NCBI RefSeq assembly: GCF_963662255.1 | Contig: NC_085050.1 | Coordinates: forward strand, 23,988,631-24,052,630 | Reading direction: 5' to 3' | Source: Cinclus cinclus | Lineage: Eukaryota > Chordata > Aves > Passeriformes > Cinclidae | DNA: 64,000 nt | Shown: positions 10,401-24,685 of the stretch, piece after piece | How the letters are laid out: each line of letters starts with the position of its first letter | Position numbering within the stretch: position 1 is the first letter of the stretch | Position numbers and translations under genes: made by a program | Notes under the pieces: generated by a model | Seen by the model: the letters and a program-made list of their open reading frames with translations, nothing else | The model's database searches: none | Told to the model about the DNA's origin: nothing

Positions 10401-13400
10401 CCTTCTTTCCTTCCTCTATGGTGTTATTAGATACCTAGAAATAATTAAACGTTAAACATAGATATAACATTCACTTTAACTTTTAGAATCTAATTGTGTA
10501 GAAAAATCAAATGTGTTGCAAAGTACATGAAAATTTATCTTTCTGTTGCAAATTTGTTCTTAACATGAAACAGCAAGTTCTCCATGTCATCTTTGCTTAT
10601 TAGAGATAGATGTCAACAGTGACATGCTAGTAGGAAGTCTGGTAAGTTTTTTTATCTTTATCAGTATTTTATTGTATGACATGAAATTACTATTAATATC
10701 TTCAGCAGCCATTTTATCCTGAGTGTTTTTATAAGACAGTACAAAAGGATCAGACTTACTTAGATTTACCTTTCATAAAAATAGAGGGTGTCACCACTTT
10801 TTAGACATTTTTTTCAATTTTGAGCACTGCACTTGTTATAGATTTTCTTCTCCTGTAAGTTGCAATTGAAACGGACTGCCAATATTTTGTCATTTCACAC
10901 AGAATGACGAGAATTTTTCAGTGTTTTTTCTGTTGACCAAGTACTAGAAAAAGCATCTTATCCATGAAGGACAACTATTATCTTGATTGCAAGAAAAAGA
11001 ACTTAATGGTGACGCATTAATTGGAAAGAAAAATATCCACCATCCTTCAGGGATGAAATAGTTTATTCGTTTTGCTATTAAATGAAATCAACCAAATAAA
11101 GATTTATTACCTAACTACATTTTAGCTTCCTACTCCCATGCACTTTTGTTCTAGAACTTGTTATACATGCAATTTACTCATAAAGTTTGCTTTCATTTGA
11201 AGGAAGATTATGAAAAACTGGAAGCATTATATTTACCACAAGTGACATCAGCTATTGGCCTAAGCCCTCACATAGTTAAAACCAAAACTTAGCAAAGTAA
11301 AGCCCCACTTTTATTCCTTTGTTTCTGCAGAAAATAACTTGAAACTTTGTGTCATTGTACTCAGCAATTTTCTTTTGCTACTCTCACAATGCCACATTGC
11401 CATTCTCATTTTTATTGAAAAATTCTCAGAAGTGGGCCCAGAGTGGAAGAACCGTTTCCTGGCACAATACTTATGGGTTCCTTTAGATTCTACTGGAGCA
11501 GACTAATTCACATTCTCCACTAGCACTTTTAGTCCTTTTCCTTGGGGAAAGACTGCAGCACTTCAGCAGAGGTTTTGGGTGCTGTGTCATGCCCTGCATG
11601 CAACCATGCCTTCTGCAGCCCAGTGTGGTTAAGTTTTGGATGCTGTAGCCATACTGGTACCTCTCGTAATATGGCTCTGTGAATTGGCCAAAATCTGGGC
11701 CATAACTAGGGACACAGGATAGATCTCAGGAAAGGTTTCTGGTTCACAAAATAAACTGAACTACCTGTAATGTTACCCAACCCAAACACGATTACCCTGA
11801 TTTTTTTACAGTTTTGAAGTACCTTCTTTTAGTATTTTACTATATATCATCTATTTTAAGCTTAGAACTTCCTACTAGTAAGTTTGTATAGACCTTGAAG
11901 ATAAAAGATCATAAAAAACCTTCAAATAAGAAACAAACACTTCCATTCACACCTGAAAATAAAAAGAAAATAAAATACAATCTGAAGTATTCTGTTTAGA
12001 ATGAGAGCTGGTATATCTTCAGTTCCCTTTTCTCAGTAACCACTTCATTTCAGAAAGAAATGTGAAGGGGAACATTTTTATCTATACAAAATAGATATTT
12101 AATCAGTAGCAGTGTCTATACTTATTAAGTAAAAGATGTCTACTAATCACTTTATATGCTGCAAGAACAGTTAAAGTGATTTATCCTGGACCATATGCAT
12201 ACATGGACACTGTAGGACAATCCTTCTCACAAGGTCCCATGTTCAGCCATGTAACTGCAGTTCTCTCTAATAATATTTCCCCCAGAAATGCTTAAATGCC
12301 AGATCTTATACATGAAAGAGATTATACCAACTCAGCTCCTAAACCAGTGAAATTTAGCCTGTTAAGTAATTTTTTTTTAAAAAAAAAGCTTGTCCAGAAC
12401 AAACATAAGCTGTTTATTCAGTCATTTTTTCTCATATATCTTCAAAATAACCACAAATTAAAGTCCCGCTACAAATGCATAAGTTCACATCAGTAATTTA
12501 ATAGTAATAAAAATCATGCCTTTTCAAACATTTTCCATATATTTATCTGGTAGTTTTCCAGCTTTTCAGTCACTGCACAAAGGACAGGCTCTTCACAAGC
12601 TTTCTTTCCTCTTGCCTGTATGTATCTCATCTCAATGACAAATAGAATGCTTTCTCTCCACTATATTCTCAGTGGCACAACCTAACAGAGTCCTACACAA
12701 ATCTTACACCTTCCTCTCTAAAGCTCTGGAAGGCTCCTTACTACATTTTACTGTGTGTGCTAACTTCTTAGTTTTTCTTTCTGTTATGGATATTCTTCAG
12801 TATTTTTCTTTCTTTTATGCCAAAAACCTTGAGTTTTTCACAGGGACATGCATTTTTGAGAGAAAATGCAAAGAAGTAATAACCTTTGTGACCTGTGCTG
12901 GGGCAGGATAACTTCAGACTCATTACTACTTGGATAGCGAATTATACAAAATGATGATATCTTGCCTAATTTGTTGCTTGCTGGACTATTTTTTGTTCTG
13001 GAAGGCAGCTATGAGACAACCCAAGTTCATCTTGCTACTCTGAATAATGTCCCTCTGAAATACATGGTGAAAGTTTGCTTTGGCATTGACTTCTTGACCA
13101 GTTTCCTTTAGGTTGTATGAATTTGTTGATTTGTTTCTAATTTCTATGGTGTCAGTAATCCACCTAAGATAATTAAATAAGCAAAACTTTCGTGTCCTAC
13201 ATCAAAGCTACATTATGTAACAGCTGAATTCCTAATGATTTGAATAGTGAAAAAGTTCCTTTGGTGCAAAGCATCACTGGCATGACAGCCTCCTTGTGTA
13301 ACTGGACAATTTTTTTTCCTTTCAATTAGAATGAATTAAGTTTTTTATAACAGGGAAAATTAACCTGATTAAATTTACCACAACCTTATAACAAATAGAA

Positions 13401-14521
13401 ATTGCTGCCTCAGTCCAGCCACAGTGATCATGTTAAATGCTCATTGAAACTAAGAGCATTCTCCAAAATGTCATTTAAGTAGCTTTGATGTGCAACTGCG
13501 CTAAAAAAATCACATATGTGGTGACAGACACGGTGGTCTCATGTTGCCTGTAATAAAAACAATGAAGCTGAGTTGCATTCTAATATTAACTGCAAAAGTT
13601 CCTGCTGTGAAATTATAATATCACTGTTTCGTTAGTTTTTTTTCTTTCTGTCCTATGATATTGGAACAAATCACTGTCCTGTGCAAAGAAATTCATAATA
13701 GCTACAGCAGAAACCATGTCCTTTCTCCTTAATAGAACTTAACTTACGTATATTTTTATTTCTAGGGAGGAAAAGGACTGAATAGAGTAGCCTTAAACTA
13801 GAAGTTGTCTAGTAGGGAAACCAGAATAGACAGAGACTGTGAGACTTGCAACGGGGAAAAAAAATATGATACAAATTTTAAGTTATGCCATGCAGCCTTT
13901 TATTGAGTTTCTAACAAGCTTAGAATTTTTTCTATTGTACCTACAAACTTTGCATGACTGTAGAAGATCAGCCATTAAACTCAGAAATGCAGTTTTAGAA
14001 TTAATTTTTGGCAGCACTGAGTCCTTTAACAAGAGAAAGTATTTGAGACTGCACAGAGTAATAGGTGTAGATAAAACAGATTGGGCAGAAATGTTGCCCA
14101 GATGCCTTTAAAGTTATTTGATCTAGAGGCAATCATTTGTTGGTCTATTTTTACTTCATGGGGAAAGGTCATGGAATCCCAAAAAATATTGCAGGAAGAG
14201 GACAGCCTGCACACAGTAATCATGCAAAGATCACATGTCTTCTGGCTTGAGTGCAATAGAAATTCTGGCACAGCACAAGTGATGTTGAAAGACTTTAAAG
14301 CAATCCTAAAGTAATTGGCATTACAACCAAAGGTTGAAGTGTTATTTAATATTTAATTCTAGGCAAACTAGAGATATCTTTGAGGAAGAATGATTAGCCA
14401 AAAGTTGTCACTGCATGTCTAATCATGCTAAATGATATAACTATATCCATAATGTAAGTAAGATGGAGATTGCTGCAAATGAGAAGTATGATGAGCAGGA
14501 CTAAATCATTACTGTTTTGTA

Positions 14522-14553
<32 letters not shown>
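14522..14553. repeat. (ATG)n trinucleotide microsatellite
   Basis: Ten uninterrupted ATG/GAT units plus two bases. On the minus strand it gives a serine run in a chance open frame (14394-14675), which I do not regard as a gene. Confidence 0.95.
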
Positions 14554-14555
<2 letters not shown>

Positions 14556-17375
14556 CCTTTGGATTTTAAGTGCCTGACAAAAAGCAGATGCTGGTTCCAC
14601 CTCTCTTAATCCAGGGGGTTGGTCTCCAATTTCCGATGCTCTAATCTCATGATTTAAGTGCATATCATGTGTCATAAGAGATCACAAGTTGGAAGAGCTG
14701 GCTGAATTTTAATGATGTGATGGAAGAAATTCCCTCTGAGAGGGTTCCTGGTGATCCAGTGCCATAGCTCAAATGCCAAAGCTATGCAAATAATCGTTGC
14801 GTCACTTGTCCCTAAATATTTATATGTATTTTCTTGGAATAAAATACTTTCTGCTTAAATCTTCCACACCTCTTGTCTTGCATGGCCATAGCACCTGAAT
14901 TTACAGCAGGCTCTGGCCTATTACATTACCTAGTATATCAATCTGAAATGTGGCACAGGGGAACTATGTAGCCTCTGCAATATGACACACATTGGAGCCA
15001 TTATGTCAGCAAGTCATGATGTCTGTGGAAGGCAAATAAAATATTGACTGTCAAAAAAATCCTAAAACTAATGCTGGTCTCAATTTTTCAAGGTACCTTG
15101 TCAGCTTAGGCACACATTTATTACAGACCTAGAAATCAAAAATAATGTTTCATGATATTTTGGGGATTTGGCTGGTTTTCCATCCTCAAAGATAACATAG
15201 TAAGAATCAGGGAATGAAAATAAATAATTTGTCAATTGCTAAATCCTTGGAACACAGTGAAATAAATAGGTATTACGGGCAAACTCAACTTTTTTCTTGT
15301 CTTGAACTAAAAAAACAATAAAAAACCAGCATTTTACTAATAGGGCAATACAAGAGATTGATTTTTCACAGTAAAAAGGAGAGCATATTCTAATTCCAAA
15401 AGATGAGATTTCATTTTAGAATGAAGAGAATTATTTGGAATATATCACATAAGCTTAGAGGCTTGAAGAAAGCAAAAAATAATACCTCCACGTCGCATCA
15501 AATAAAATCTAAAGCTGAGGCTGTCCTTCCCTACTCACTTTTTTAGTCTTTTGGCAAATCCAGGCTTGTTGACAGAGCTGTTGAGTACCTTTAGCTTGAG
15601 CACCTCTTGAAGGATTTCTTGAAGCACCTTTCAGAAAGGTCCAAGGTGAAGATGTAAGAGATCTGAAGTGCTCCCCTTTGCTTTCTCACTGCTGGTCTAA
15701 ATTCTTAAGGCAGACAAAAGGTAGGCAAGAACCTGTCTTTGGCAGGATTGAGATTAATGCCTCTTTTAAATCTGCACCATTTCTTATGAGTGCCTCATGT
15801 TTGATTTTCCCCACTTGGAAAGCACAAAGTTGTGTGTAGGTGGAGATACAGACAAAAACTCCTTTGTGTGGTTTGTGCTAGGAACTTTCACATCACAACA
15901 GCTGTTTCTGGAAGTATGAAATATAGGGCTTGTAGTGCTGGCAGTGAACCACAGGGACTAGAAGAAATATTGCCAACAATATACAAGAAAACAGTAATAC
16001 CACAGCTTTGATGAAAACAGCACCTGGAGGACAGCAGAGGAAAATGTTCTTCCTAGTATTGCCATAAATGAGAGCCCAGCAGAGTAGGTAGATGTCCATG
16101 TGGAAAATGTTGTATATTATCAATGAACTTCTTTCCTGAAAGCATTTTATTGTCAGGAGTTTTACACATAGCAGAAGCAATTCAAAATGGTTAGAAAGCT
16201 CCTTAATTACTGTATTGTTCACACATTGGGCAAAATTTGTGGTCACACTGAGACATCTAGTGATACCATGGACCTCTTCTTACACAGTGTTACGGTACAC
16301 TTTTGTCATATTTTTGTCTTTTCTGACAATAAAAAAATGCACAAGAGCAAAAAATCTGCAAGAAACTGGCTTGCTGGTTGTTCAAGAGTGTTTTCTGCAG
16401 TCCCAGTTGTTTCTGTCCCAGGCAATTCAGCTCGGTATGCTTATCTTCAAGCCCTCTTTTATTGTGATTGCAAAATTGTCATTGCTTTTCCCAAAGCTTC
16501 ACTTGCTTCTTGAGGGCTAAATCTGTGTACCATGATGTAAGAAGGAAAGATCTGTTTACTTGCTTGCTGCTTTATCCACTGGCAGCACAATTCCCTGCTT
16601 CCCTATTCTGTTACTCAGAAAGCTTGTGTCACTTTGATAAAAAATGAATCACAAAGAAAAAAGGCACAGTAATATAAAAGAAACAATTTCTACTTGAATA
16701 AGAAAGAGAATCTGGTGTTCCCAAAAAATCTTCAGAACACCATAAGGTTAAAAGTGGAGGACAAAGCGTCCAGCTCTGGAACAGTGGTTTTATGTTGCCT
16801 CAAGAGTAATTAGTTGCCTATGGAAAAGGGCTGCTCTTTTTCACAGGAAATATATTACACTGACACAATCCAAACAACATGACCACTGGACAAGGAGAAG
16901 TTTGATGAGCATCAGCAGTAGCTGAGGATCTTCATTCACAAGCAGTTACACAGAAAGAGAGGCATCCTTGGCTGAGATTAAAGGGCTAGATAATGAACAA
17001 ACTCAAAAGGGAACTACATCTTTTACTCTAATGTCTTTAAGCCATAGCTTAAAAGAGTCTCCTTCAAAGAAATAGTCTTCTTTAGTGAGTCAGCCTTTTC
17101 CAACCTAGAGAAACAAACAACTAAATTGTTGTTGTAGTGTTTTCTCTTCTGACCCATGAAAATATTACTGCATTTATGCTAGCAAAAATGCTCCAAATAA
17201 ATTTTTAAATGCTCATGATTATTTGGATGATGGAAACAGGTTTGAAAATGCAAGAGTGAATCTATAGTCTTTGGACAACTGTAAATATATACATATATTT
17301 TTTTTTAAATGAAACCATGTCTCAAGATATCTTAAGTAGGACATGGGTATGTTAATTATAGACAAATTCATAAAC

Positions 17376-17412
<37 letters not shown>

Positions 17413-20400
17413 ATAGATATACTATTGGTATAGCATCTATAAGTATAAATACAGACATAAACAAAAAAATTACACTATGAACAACCATATGGACCTCTTT
17501 AAATCTTCCCTTTAATGTTTTGATATGCATCATTATTCTCATATTTAGAGTGCATGCTCTTTAGGGCACTGAATCATCCCTTACAATTTATGTTAAATGT
17601 ATTTATTGGAGAAAGTGCAATAAATAACTAGAATATTTAAAAATAACAATATATTTATATGAGCTTATCATTTTTCTGAGGTGTTACAGCACCTCTAAGA
17701 GGTCAATAAACATGACATGGTAAGGCACATTATTTTGCCTCCAGAATGGGTTCTGAAACAGAACCACACTAAAACATTATCCTTACAAAACATTTTTGTG
17801 TTCTGGGAAAATGTGGTAGATTATAAAGAAGGCAATGAATTAATGTAGGAATTTATCAAGGTACAACAGTCTGTCTATAAGAAAATAATTATTGTAAACA
17901 GAGAAAGCATGAAAATATATTGATCACGGATGATATTATGAACTACCAATGAAAAGGTAAAATAAAATGTGCTTGTATGGAATAACATATTTATGATAGT
18001 TTTTATTCCCTCCCATAAAAACAAATCCTGCTACTGCAGTTTTCATCTGGCAGTGAAGATAAATTCATATTAGATAAATGTTTTAATAGTAATTACTCAG
18101 CTTGGGGCATACAAAGACTTTAGTTTCTCCTATATGGAGGAAAATAGCTGTTTCTGTTCCTAATTTTCAAACCATCACTGTTACTCATGTTCCTTTTTTT
18201 TTTTTTTCCTTCCTCCATTACCAAACTCTGCTCAGACCAGGCACAGCCCTTCAAAGACAAAAAGTTTTGCGTTGCATACTGGGCTCCTGTAATTCCCATG
18301 GAAACATCACAGAGTAAGGAAAACCTCTTGGGTGTAAAACATGCTGATTCTTAGGGATGACTTGGAGGACAATTGCTTTTAACAGTTTCATCCCTTGCCA
18401 AACTATAATTCACTTGTATTTTTGTTAACAGCTTCATCAGTGTAAGACTATGACCTTATTGAATATAGCCACGCTATAAGACTTTCTGTACTGTATGATC
18501 TTGATTGATACACGGGAGCAAAAACACAATAGAGCCATTATACTGATTATTTTGCTGTTTGCTAGGAAATGAAATGACTGACAGCACCTTTGCAAATGAT
18601 TTTTGCATGTCTGAAAAGACAGCAAGTCAAAGGACAAGTGACCTTAACCAGCAGAAATCCACAAAAAAACCACAGAAAGGTACCTGAAGTGAAAAACAGT
18701 GTTTAGGTGGGTATTGGTCGGTCAGTCCAGCCCTTGTTTTTGTGAGTAGGAGGGTGCGTGTGCCAGGGACTGATTTTAAAATCAAGGCCTTGCTGGCACT
18801 GAGCACTGAGAAAGTGCTGGCTGTCCAGCATTTTCTTGGGGACACTGACAGCAATATGACAACCATGACTCCACACAAGAAGAACCAGGTGCTTTTGGCT
18901 GTGTACAGTAAGTTATCCGGATCATAATAAAGCCCAAAAGAAGGCTGAAGCTTTGGTGTTACACTGGAGGCTATGTCATTTCTGTGACAGAAGCCCACAT
19001 CAGCAGGACTGATATTGCTGTGCAAGCTGTGCGAGAGGCATGGAAATAAAAACTGCCTTGCCCCAGCACAAAAAGGTCAGCATGCATTGACTGAGTCAGT
19101 GTATGGTCACGTTGGGACCAGCTGGTTATGAGGGAATTTAATTGGCTTCGGCAAAATTTGTGAAAAAACAGATGTTTCAGAGCTGGCTGTGTTCCTGCAG
19201 CATGATTGTCACAGTGTAATTTCCCACTGGTGTGTTTCACATCCTTGGAAGCCCAATTAGCCAATGAAGCTTTGCTTGCAGCTGGCAGAACTAAGAATGC
19301 ACTGGTTTCCCCCCAGCAGCTACTTTCTTGTTTTATGCGTGTAAGGAATAATAAAAAGTCATCTTTTTCAGTTAACTGAGCCATAGTACCAGCACTTCAT
19401 ACTAGCAAACCTTTAAAAAGAGGCTGTTCTCTATATTCACAATATCTCATATCTCCGGAGTACTCTAATGTTTTCCTTTCAAAATTACACACTCAGGATT
19501 TTTTGTCCCTTTTTCTGGGAAGCACATAGTTTTATACCAGACTCAATCTCCCTTTCTCCAAGCCATTTCCAAAACACACTTTTTCTTTAGTTTTACAGCT
19601 TTATGACCACTATTTTCAGGGCCTTAATCTTCTCATCCAGATGAGTCTGCTTACTTTTCTTCCCTGAACTCTCCTGTTCCCCTTATCTCAACCAAATATA
19701 CTGCAGCCCAGTCCACATATAGAACATTTTTTAGTTCTTCACAGAGTTCAGGGAAGACATCAAATGTGCTCTGCCCTTTGAAAGTTGCTCTGGATATGGT
19801 CATCTCTTTCAAATGGATGGAGATGGGTTGAACACTGCATCAATTAAAGAACAAATATGACCATATAAGTTTTATATTCTTCCTCTTAATGTCAAAGAAA
19901 CTGTCTTCTAGTTTTGTCATTCCTTTCTTCAAGCCATGTACTTGAACTTTTGCTAGTGGTGCTCTGAAGGAAGTTGACTGTTTTTATTGGTATCAGTTAC
20001 CTTATATTAGGTTCAAGCACCAGCATTTCTTATCTGGGTAAGCTTGTGCATTGCCAAAGATGCTGTGAAGATACTTCTCATGAAATTCACTGGAGTGTTT
20101 TAGAGAATGTTGTCCATTAACGCAGAATCCATGCAGGAAATGAATTTTATTACCCTTAGCCCATGGTAACAAGACGTGAAGACCAGCATTTAAACACTGA
20201 TTATAAACATATATAAAGACTGATTACAAAAAAAAAAAAAAATCAAGAGTGTCTACTGCCGCCCTGGATGACTTGAAAATGCAAATGAGTAGTGCTAGCT
20301 TCATCTTCAGAATCCAGAGGTCTTGAGAGAGAATGTTCTTGGTCTTTGCAACAATCCTGGACCAGGCCTCCACTGTGAAACAAAAGAAGCACGCACACAA

Positions 20401-21119
20401 AAAAAGTACTCATGAAGTAATGACTGTTATAAGGGAGAGTTCCTAACTCTTCATAAAGTTAATTTAACTAGATATGAAAATATTTAAATTTTTTATGATC
20501 TTTCTCCATCTGTTGAGGTTCAAGGCTTACTAAAACTCCAAACTGAAAGTTTGTGATATAATAACCTACAGAACTTGTCTTGTTATGATAAACAGGGAGA
20601 GTTAGAGAATCACAAATGAAAAGGGGGGCTTCACCCTAACACAAAACATTTCATTGGTGCCAAATGTGAACTGTTATTGTCATTGGGTGTCCTTGGAGTT
20701 CCCCAAAGAAGGATGAGTATAGCCAAATGAATCCTTCCATGTAAGTTAATTGTTTCAGGATAGAAAAGTTACATTTGCAATACAGGTAGAACTCTGTGCC
20801 TTAGAGGCACTGCACAGGTCTTACCCTATAACGTATAGATCTCTGGGATTTATAGACATTACAGAATCTTGATTAATTTTCTTTCACTTACTTGACACCA
20901 AACAGGTTGCATTTAACAAATTTATATCTCCAGGAGAGACATTTAATCTTCATACAAAGACATGAATCAATTAAAAATTCACCATTTCCCTTAAGATTCC
21001 CTATAATGATTAATCATCTTCATTGCTGGAAAAGTATCATGCCAGAAGTGTTTGGCATTACTTTCTGTCCATATGTTCTTATTATGACCCTACCATATTA
21101 AATATCTTCTTAATACATA
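14554..21119. other. Intergenic DNA, no gene recognised
   Basis: AT-rich, with the AT microsatellite at 17376, a T run near 18194-18208 and an A run near 20227-20242. Two minus-strand open frames contain hydrophobic stretches (15893-16246 and 18627-19025), but neither matches a family I know or has credible exon borders. Otherwise I see nothing. Confidence 0.55.
17376..17402. repeat. (AT)n dinucleotide microsatellite
   Basis: An uninterrupted alternating AT run of 27 nt, continued by CACACATA. It overlaps a chance minus-strand open frame with a YIYIYI run. Confidence 0.95.
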
Positions 21120-21480
21120 ATTTATTACTGTGAAGGTACTTGCAAGCTGTAATCAAGCCACTTCTCAAGCCCCTCTTCTTAGGCTGAACAGATTGGGCTC
21201 TCAAACTCTCACTGCAAGGCAATTTCTCCAGCCTTTAAATCATTTATGTTTCTTTCATCTAGAGATTTCCTAGCTACTTTTTTACTATGCAGACATTTAA
21301 ACTATACACAGTTTCGTAATATTAATATCAGTGTTGGCATAGCTAAAAATAAATTCATTTCTCATATACCTACTGCAAATTTAAGTATCAAGTGACTGCC
21401 AGCTCATTTTAGTGCTGCATCACATGAGTGCTTATATGGAGTTGCTTTTTTATTAGAGGTATGTACCAGGTCCTTGATTG
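21120..21480 (-). mobile_element. Old CR1 LINE fragment (RT 3' part/3' region), minus strand
   Basis: Read on the + strand, the segment follows the reverse complement of a CR1 3' region: a stretch like GTAATCAAGCCACTTCTCAA, then an AGGCTGAACAGATTGGGCTC block, then the ATCATTTATG block, then a diverged stretch ending near an AGCTCATTTTAGTGCTGCAT-like segment. The match fades gradually to the right. Divergence is high and no open frame survives. The family is CR1 (non-LTR retrotransposon) and the subfamily is not assignable by eye. Confidence 0.65.
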
Positions 21481-23111
21481 CTTTGAAGCTTGCTCTTGGT
21501 TTCTAATACTAAAACCTTGCTCAGATGTTTATTTTCATATTTACTACAATACTAATTTAGTTCACTCATCCTGCTAATCAATTCAGTTTTTTTTACTTAT
21601 TTATTTATTATAGATAAACATATTGGTTGTTAATGGAAAAAAACATTCTATGATGCTTCAAGTAGAAGCAGAAAATACTACCACAAGAAAAAATAGAAAC
21701 ATTAAAGAAAAAACCCCAACAGATTACTTGCAAATACATTTGCACTTCCATGTCCTGAGTGGCTATGCTGTCTTCTTCTGAAGTTTCTAGCTTTTTTTCC
21801 CCTAGCCATTATTTTAAAACTCATTTTTACAAAACTTAGTTCTCTTTAATATAGATATGAATTTTCTTTTTTCATCAAGATCTTTAGCTTTGATTTTAAA
21901 TTCACAGCAAATTGATTGCCCATAAGCTTTATTGATCCCATGGCTTTTTATTCCTTCCACATTTGCCAGATACTGATTTTCCACACTGACTTCAGTGTTG
22001 ATCCAAGTAGTCTTCTAAATATGATTTTCCTCTAGTTTGAAAATATAAGTCTCAAACCAGACCCATTTTTATGTGGTTTTTAAAAACAATATTATAGGAA
22101 AAGGGTAATGATTTTTATTTCCAGCAGAATTCTTTTTTTTGTGTATTAGTCATGAATTTAATGAAGTTGGGGAGACAGAGGCAGACTGGTTAGAGCTTGA
22201 CTGCCCTTCCCTAAAAAGCTATGCCTTTAAATATTACTGAAGAAAATCTAGCAATAATACAGAAAACTTCAAATACATAAAGGCCACACAAATGCCTGGT
22301 AAGGCCTAGGACGTAAGTGTGCACAGTAGAGAAACATAAAAGAATGGTCAAGGTAAAATGTAAAATGAACAACTAGACCACACTGCTTGGATAGGTTTAT
22401 TTTTATCTTACAAAAAGCTTGCTCTACTTATATAAGCAGACCAAACAAACCCCTGATACCCTGGTAGCTTACATATAGCTTGAACACTGTCAAAAAAAAG
22501 CAGAGGCAGAAACAAAATAAATTATTCGTCTAAACAGAACCTACATAATGCTTTAATTTTTCTCCTTTCCCTTTCTCTCTCTCTTTTTTTTTTAATTATA
22601 TCTTTTCACTATGTATTGCAAGTTTTTATTTAACAAAGGTTTTTATTTTAAATATATTAAACTTTAACCACGTATTTCCCAGCTAAGATGCTGCCTAGCC
22701 TAAATGCTGATTTAATTCGTTAGGTATCTATTAATGGTCTGACAAAGAAAGGCTGTTCCCACAAAAAGGGCTGGGCTGCCCAGAGCTGCTAAACCCATGT
22801 GTGTCTTCCCATAAGTGACAAAGGAACAAAACTACTTTCCCAGCCTCAACTTGCTGTCCCGCTGGTGTGTGGGATGGATGTAACCTCTGCAGGCTGTGGA
22901 ATATGGCAGAGTAATTACATTGTACCTTACAGCTCAGAACCCATTTCTGGGTGAAATCAGTCCCTTTGCTAATGATGTGAAATAGTTGTCACCTTTGAAA
23001 TCATGGAAGATGGGAGATACTTTGGATGTCACACGTGAACCTTAGAAAGGTCTAGTTGTAGAAGGAATGTTTAAAACACTTACTGTGGGGTTTTTCAATG
23101 TCTTGATAGTA

Positions 23112-23153
23112 TTTTTAGTGTCCTTTTGTTTTTAGTGTCCTTTTTTAGTGTCA
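23112..23153. repeat. Short tandem repeat of a TTTTTAGTGTCC unit
   Basis: Three adjacent copies of TTTTTAGTGTC(C) separated by variable T runs, the last copy ending in A. A small local duplication. Confidence 0.8.
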
Positions 23154-23511
23154 TTTTGATGCCCTGCATCCTAAGGGACCCGTACTGGGTTTACAAGAGT
23201 AGCTGTCTCTCCCACTGTGTGGAATCTTGTTCTATCTTAAATAGGAGATATTCATGACAGGAAACACCCAGAGGTTACTAAGAAGCTCCACCACCACCCT
23301 AGATGCAGCTTGCTTGGTATTAGAATTAGCACAATGGCTAAGTAAAATATGCTCAGTAACTGTAACTGAACGCCCTAGATTTTCCACCAGATTGGCAACT
23401 GAGGTGTGACAAGTATGCATGTAGTCCCAAAGAAAGTAAAATCAATATCTGTAAAAAGTTTCTTCTGGACTTTTCTTCACAGAATAGCAAACACTTCACT
23501 TGAACACACCT

Positions 23512-23585
23512 AAAAAAAAAAAAACAACAACAACAACAACCAAAAAAAACCCAAACCCAACCAAAAAACAAAAAAAATCCCAAAA
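23512..23585. repeat. A-rich low-complexity tract with (CAA)n
   Basis: An A run is followed by five CAA units and then A-runs punctuated by CC/CCC. It could be the eroded poly-A tail of an old insertion on the + strand, but no element body is recognisable upstream. Confidence 0.8.
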
Positions 23586-24636
23586 GTTACAAACAGCTAC
23601 TTAAAACTTGGTGGAGAAGATCAAGCACAGGAAGAAGTTTCCCATCATCTCTTGCGGGACACAACCCTCCCAGCTAACAGAAAAGACGCTAAGCACAGAT
23701 CTTGATAATTAAAGGACTGAGTAAGTACAGCAGGAGCTAATAGGCCAATCCTACATGTGGAGTGTGTTTAATATTAATAACCTCTGTGAGTCCATCAATG
23801 CACCAGTGAAATTAGGCCAGAACAAAGCTCTTCATGTACCTCAGCAAGGCTAAAGCCTTGGAAATATGCATCAAAAGAGTCTGTGGTTAAAGCTGTGTTG
23901 CTCAGAAGTAATACAAAACTTTGCTTTTCAATTTTTGCCTTTGTAGTTGTCACATTTTTCCCCACTGTAGGTCTATAGTCCTTTCATCCTTCTTGCTGCC
24001 CTTGTGGGCAGAAGCCAGCCAGGACTGGGGTACAGAACATCCATACCACAGGACTGATTTGCATTATCCTGTAATCTGGTCTTGACATCTCTAAGTTTTT
24101 CCACACTTGAATCTTGGGGCCTTCTTCACAGAAAGACTATCACAGAGCTTGTCTCATTAACAACTGCATGTGAAAACAATATATCAGACGGGTTTTTTCA
24201 CCTGACAGAGGTATCTTCCAGTTGATTCATGCTGTGATTTAGAGAACCTGGAAGTCTTTCTTCAGGATTTAAACTATCCTGGGTTTTTGTCTGGTCTTTT
24301 AAAGTTTTCTTTAAAGTGGGGAACAATTATTGTTTAGCATTTTTGCAAACTGTAAGGACTTATAAGTAAGAAAAATACTTGCTTCATCTTTGTTGCTCTG
24401 GCTCTTGAACTGCATAGAGGATCACATGCATTAGTGGCTACATACCATCTGAGATCTCCTGAGAAGGATTTTTTTTTGTTGTTGTGTTTACATTTTGTAT
24501 TTTTCTTAATTTTCTTGTGGTACCCCCCAAATTTTTCTTGATATTGGCTCCAAAAATAGAGGTTTCAGTGATTTCTGTACAGAATTCCCACCCAAACAGT
24601 ACTCCAGATAATTTTGTCTGGTGTTGAAATATTTCT

Positions 24637-24685
24637 CTTACTTTTTTTACTTTTTTTTACTTTTTTTTCTCTTACTTACTTTTCC
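24637..24685. repeat. T-rich imperfect tandem repeat (TTTTTTTTAC units)
   Basis: Several T runs of 7-8 are each closed by AC, then degrade into CTTACTTACTTTTCC. Simple replication-slippage sequence. Confidence 0.75.

Larger units (their letters stand above)
3404..14521. other. Intergenic AT-rich DNA, no gene recognised
   Basis: About 11 kb downstream of GRXCR1. Open frames are all under about 100 codons, lack family motifs and are not flanked by matched splice sites that I can defend. Pyrimidine-rich, moderately GC blocks (for example 9480-9930 and 12560-12740) look like old repeat or UTR-type sequence, but I cannot assign a family. The region holds the C/G tract at 5571 and the palindrome at 7448, listed separately. 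Confidence 0.6.

Noticed and set aside
14394..14675. Minus-strand open frame with a serine run
   Set aside because: The serine run comes from the ATG/GAT microsatellite and the rest has no motif.
15893..16246. 117-codon minus-strand open frame with a hydrophobic stretch
   Set aside because: A single membrane-like segment is easily produced by T-rich DNA. No family resemblance and no defensible exon borders.
18627..19384. Two overlapping minus-strand open frames (132 and 137 codons), one with a hydrophobic segment
   Set aside because: No homologue recognised, the frames are offset from each other, and no promoter or splice arrangement was found. A pseudogene cannot be excluded but is not supported.
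23512..23585. CAA repeat considered as a CRISPR-like or structured array
   Set aside because: It is low-complexity A-rich sequence without spaced repeats, and the window is a eukaryotic genome.
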